Part shown: one piece after another, positions 7,747-8,150 of the stretch
How positions within the stretch are numbered: position 1 is the stretch's first letter
How the letters are laid out: each line of letters opens with the position of its first letter
Source of the DNA: Gammaproteobacteria bacterium
GTDB taxonomy: Bacteria > Pseudomonadota > Gammaproteobacteria > Steroidobacterales > MnTg04
Length of the DNA: 8,150 nt
Assembly: GCA_027297845.1 (NCBI GenBank)
Contig: JAPUHG010000117.1
Coordinates: 1-8,150, forward strand
Direction of reading: 5' to 3'
Program-made: the position numbers and the translations under genes
The notes under the pieces: model-generated
The model's input: the letters and a program-made list of their open reading frames with translations, nothing else
Databases searched by the model: none
Told to the model about the DNA's origin: nothing

Positions 7747-8073
7747 TTATTGATCACGCTCAATCGTGATCTGGGCTGTGTTGCCGCGGCGTCGCGCATT
7801 TTGCAATGCAAATGGCTCGCCGTCCACCAGGATTTCCACACCGTCAACAAATCCCAGGAAAATTTCCATCGGTGGCTCTCCGGTCAGCGTAAGCTGGCTG
7901 CCCGCCATGCCCATTTCATAGATCAGTCGCGTCCCCCGGGCATCATAGGCCTCAACCCACGATTCGCTATTGAAGCGAAACGTCAGCTGTTTCGTCGTCA
8001 CCGCCTCTGCCACCGGTGGTTCGCCAGCCGTCGAATCCTCCGCGACCTTCAAATCGCCCGCTGCAGACGGCAA
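7747..8073 (-). CDS. RodZ-type C-terminal domain (DUF4115) as a short stand-alone frame
   Basis: The 108 codons encode a short Pro/Ala/Glu-rich linker (1-27) and then a full domain (about 29-105) that closely follows the C-terminal periplasmic domain of RodZ. The pattern includes F-N-S-E-S-W-V-E-A-Y-D-A-R-G, L-T-L-T-G-E-P-P and a closing A-Q-I-T-I. RodZ links MreB to cell wall synthesis. Its usual helix-turn-helix domain and membrane anchor are not in this frame. An in-frame TAA lies upstream at 8104-8106, with ten further codons between it and the TTG at 8073 used as start here. That TTG has no visible ribosome site, so the start is doubtful. Options are a duplicated domain behind the real rodZ stop, a rodZ broken by a nonsense change, or a sequencing error. 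It ends 75 bases before the hisS ATG. The domain call is firm; whether the frame is translated on its own is not. Confidence 0.6.
   Translation of the reverse strand: MPSAAGDLKVAEDSTAGEPPVAEAVTTKQLTFRFNSESWVEAYDARGTRLIYEMGMAGSQLTLTGEPPMEIFLGFVDGVEILVDGEPFALQNARRRGNTAQITIERDQ
7762..7775. repeat. Copy 1 of a 14-bp direct repeat at a domain end
   Basis: aatcgtgatctggg matches the second copy at 8134-8147 at 13 of 14 bases. The copies are 372 bases apart, exactly 124 codons, and both encode the closing Q-I-T-I strand in the same frame. Confidence 0.6.
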
Positions 8074-8103
8074 CTGAACGGGTAGCGCAGTGCTGGACGG
8101 ATT

Positions 8104-8150
8104 TTAGTCTTCGGCGTCACGGACAGGTTCATTAATCGTAATCTGGGTTA
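8104..8150 (-). CDS. 3' end of a reading frame, probably rodZ (partial)
   Basis: Fourteen codons are visible, read in the same frame as the domain that follows, reading T-Q-I-T-I-N-E-P-V-R-D-A-E-D and then TAA. The T-Q-I-T-I resembles the last strand of the RodZ C-terminal domain, including A-Q-I-T-I at the end of the neighbouring frame, so this is plausibly the true RodZ C-terminus. The gene lies outside the window, so the call rests on a very short piece plus gene order. Confidence 0.4.
   Translation of the reverse strand, partial: TQITINEPVRDAED
8134..8147. repeat. Copy 2 of a 14-bp direct repeat at a domain end
   Basis: aatcgtaatctggg differs from copy 1 at one base, a synonymous third position. 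It sits at the window edge, so whether similarity continues further is unknown. Confidence 0.6.

Noticed and set aside
7291..8085. 264-codon open frame on the plus strand across hisS and the RodZ-like domain
   Set aside because: It runs antisense through two recognisable coding regions and the gap between them, with no family features and no ribosome site I can point to.

Overview
The window looks like chromosomal DNA from a gammaproteobacterium. The minus strand carries the conserved block rodZ (3' end) - hisS - yfgM - bamB - der, in the order familiar from gammaproteobacterial genomes. Base and codon use look even throughout. I see no mobile elements, tRNAs, rRNAs or CRISPR repeats. I cannot name the genus. 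No stretch of 300 bases or more lacks a gene.

Right to left on the minus strand: the right edge holds the last 14 codons of a reading frame ending in TAA (8104-8150). Directly behind it lies a 108-codon frame consisting almost only of a RodZ-type C-terminal periplasmic domain (DUF4115) with no anchor (7747-8073). A 75-base gap with a perfect 7-bp inverted repeat follows. Then come hisS (histidyl-tRNA synthetase), yfgM (TPR-like membrane protein of the Sec/periplasmic chaperone network), bamB (outer-membrane assembly lipoprotein) and der (two-domain ribosome-assembly GTPase). Spacing is 18 nt, then a 4-nt ATGA overlap, then 8 nt, so hisS-yfgM-bamB-der very probably form one operon. ispG, often found between rodZ and hisS, is absent here.

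The left 3 kb on the plus strand hold one large frame, open at the window edge, that meets der tail to tail with 26 bases between them. It encodes a protein of at least 997 residues that I do not recognise. It has about nine or ten membrane segments and a large beta-rich domain flanked by membrane blocks. In the middle of the chain is a segment that looks like a complete Sec signal peptide with an A-R-A cleavage site.

The conserved genes share the themes of translation, ribosome assembly and building the envelope: HisS charges tRNA, Der matures the 50S subunit, YfgM works at the translocon exit, BamB helps insert outer-membrane proteins, and RodZ links MreB to the cell wall machinery. The two points most worth a second look are the apparent tandem copy of the RodZ C-terminal domain after a stop codon, and the large unrecognised membrane protein. 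I see no convincing evidence of a defence system or other wholly new system.
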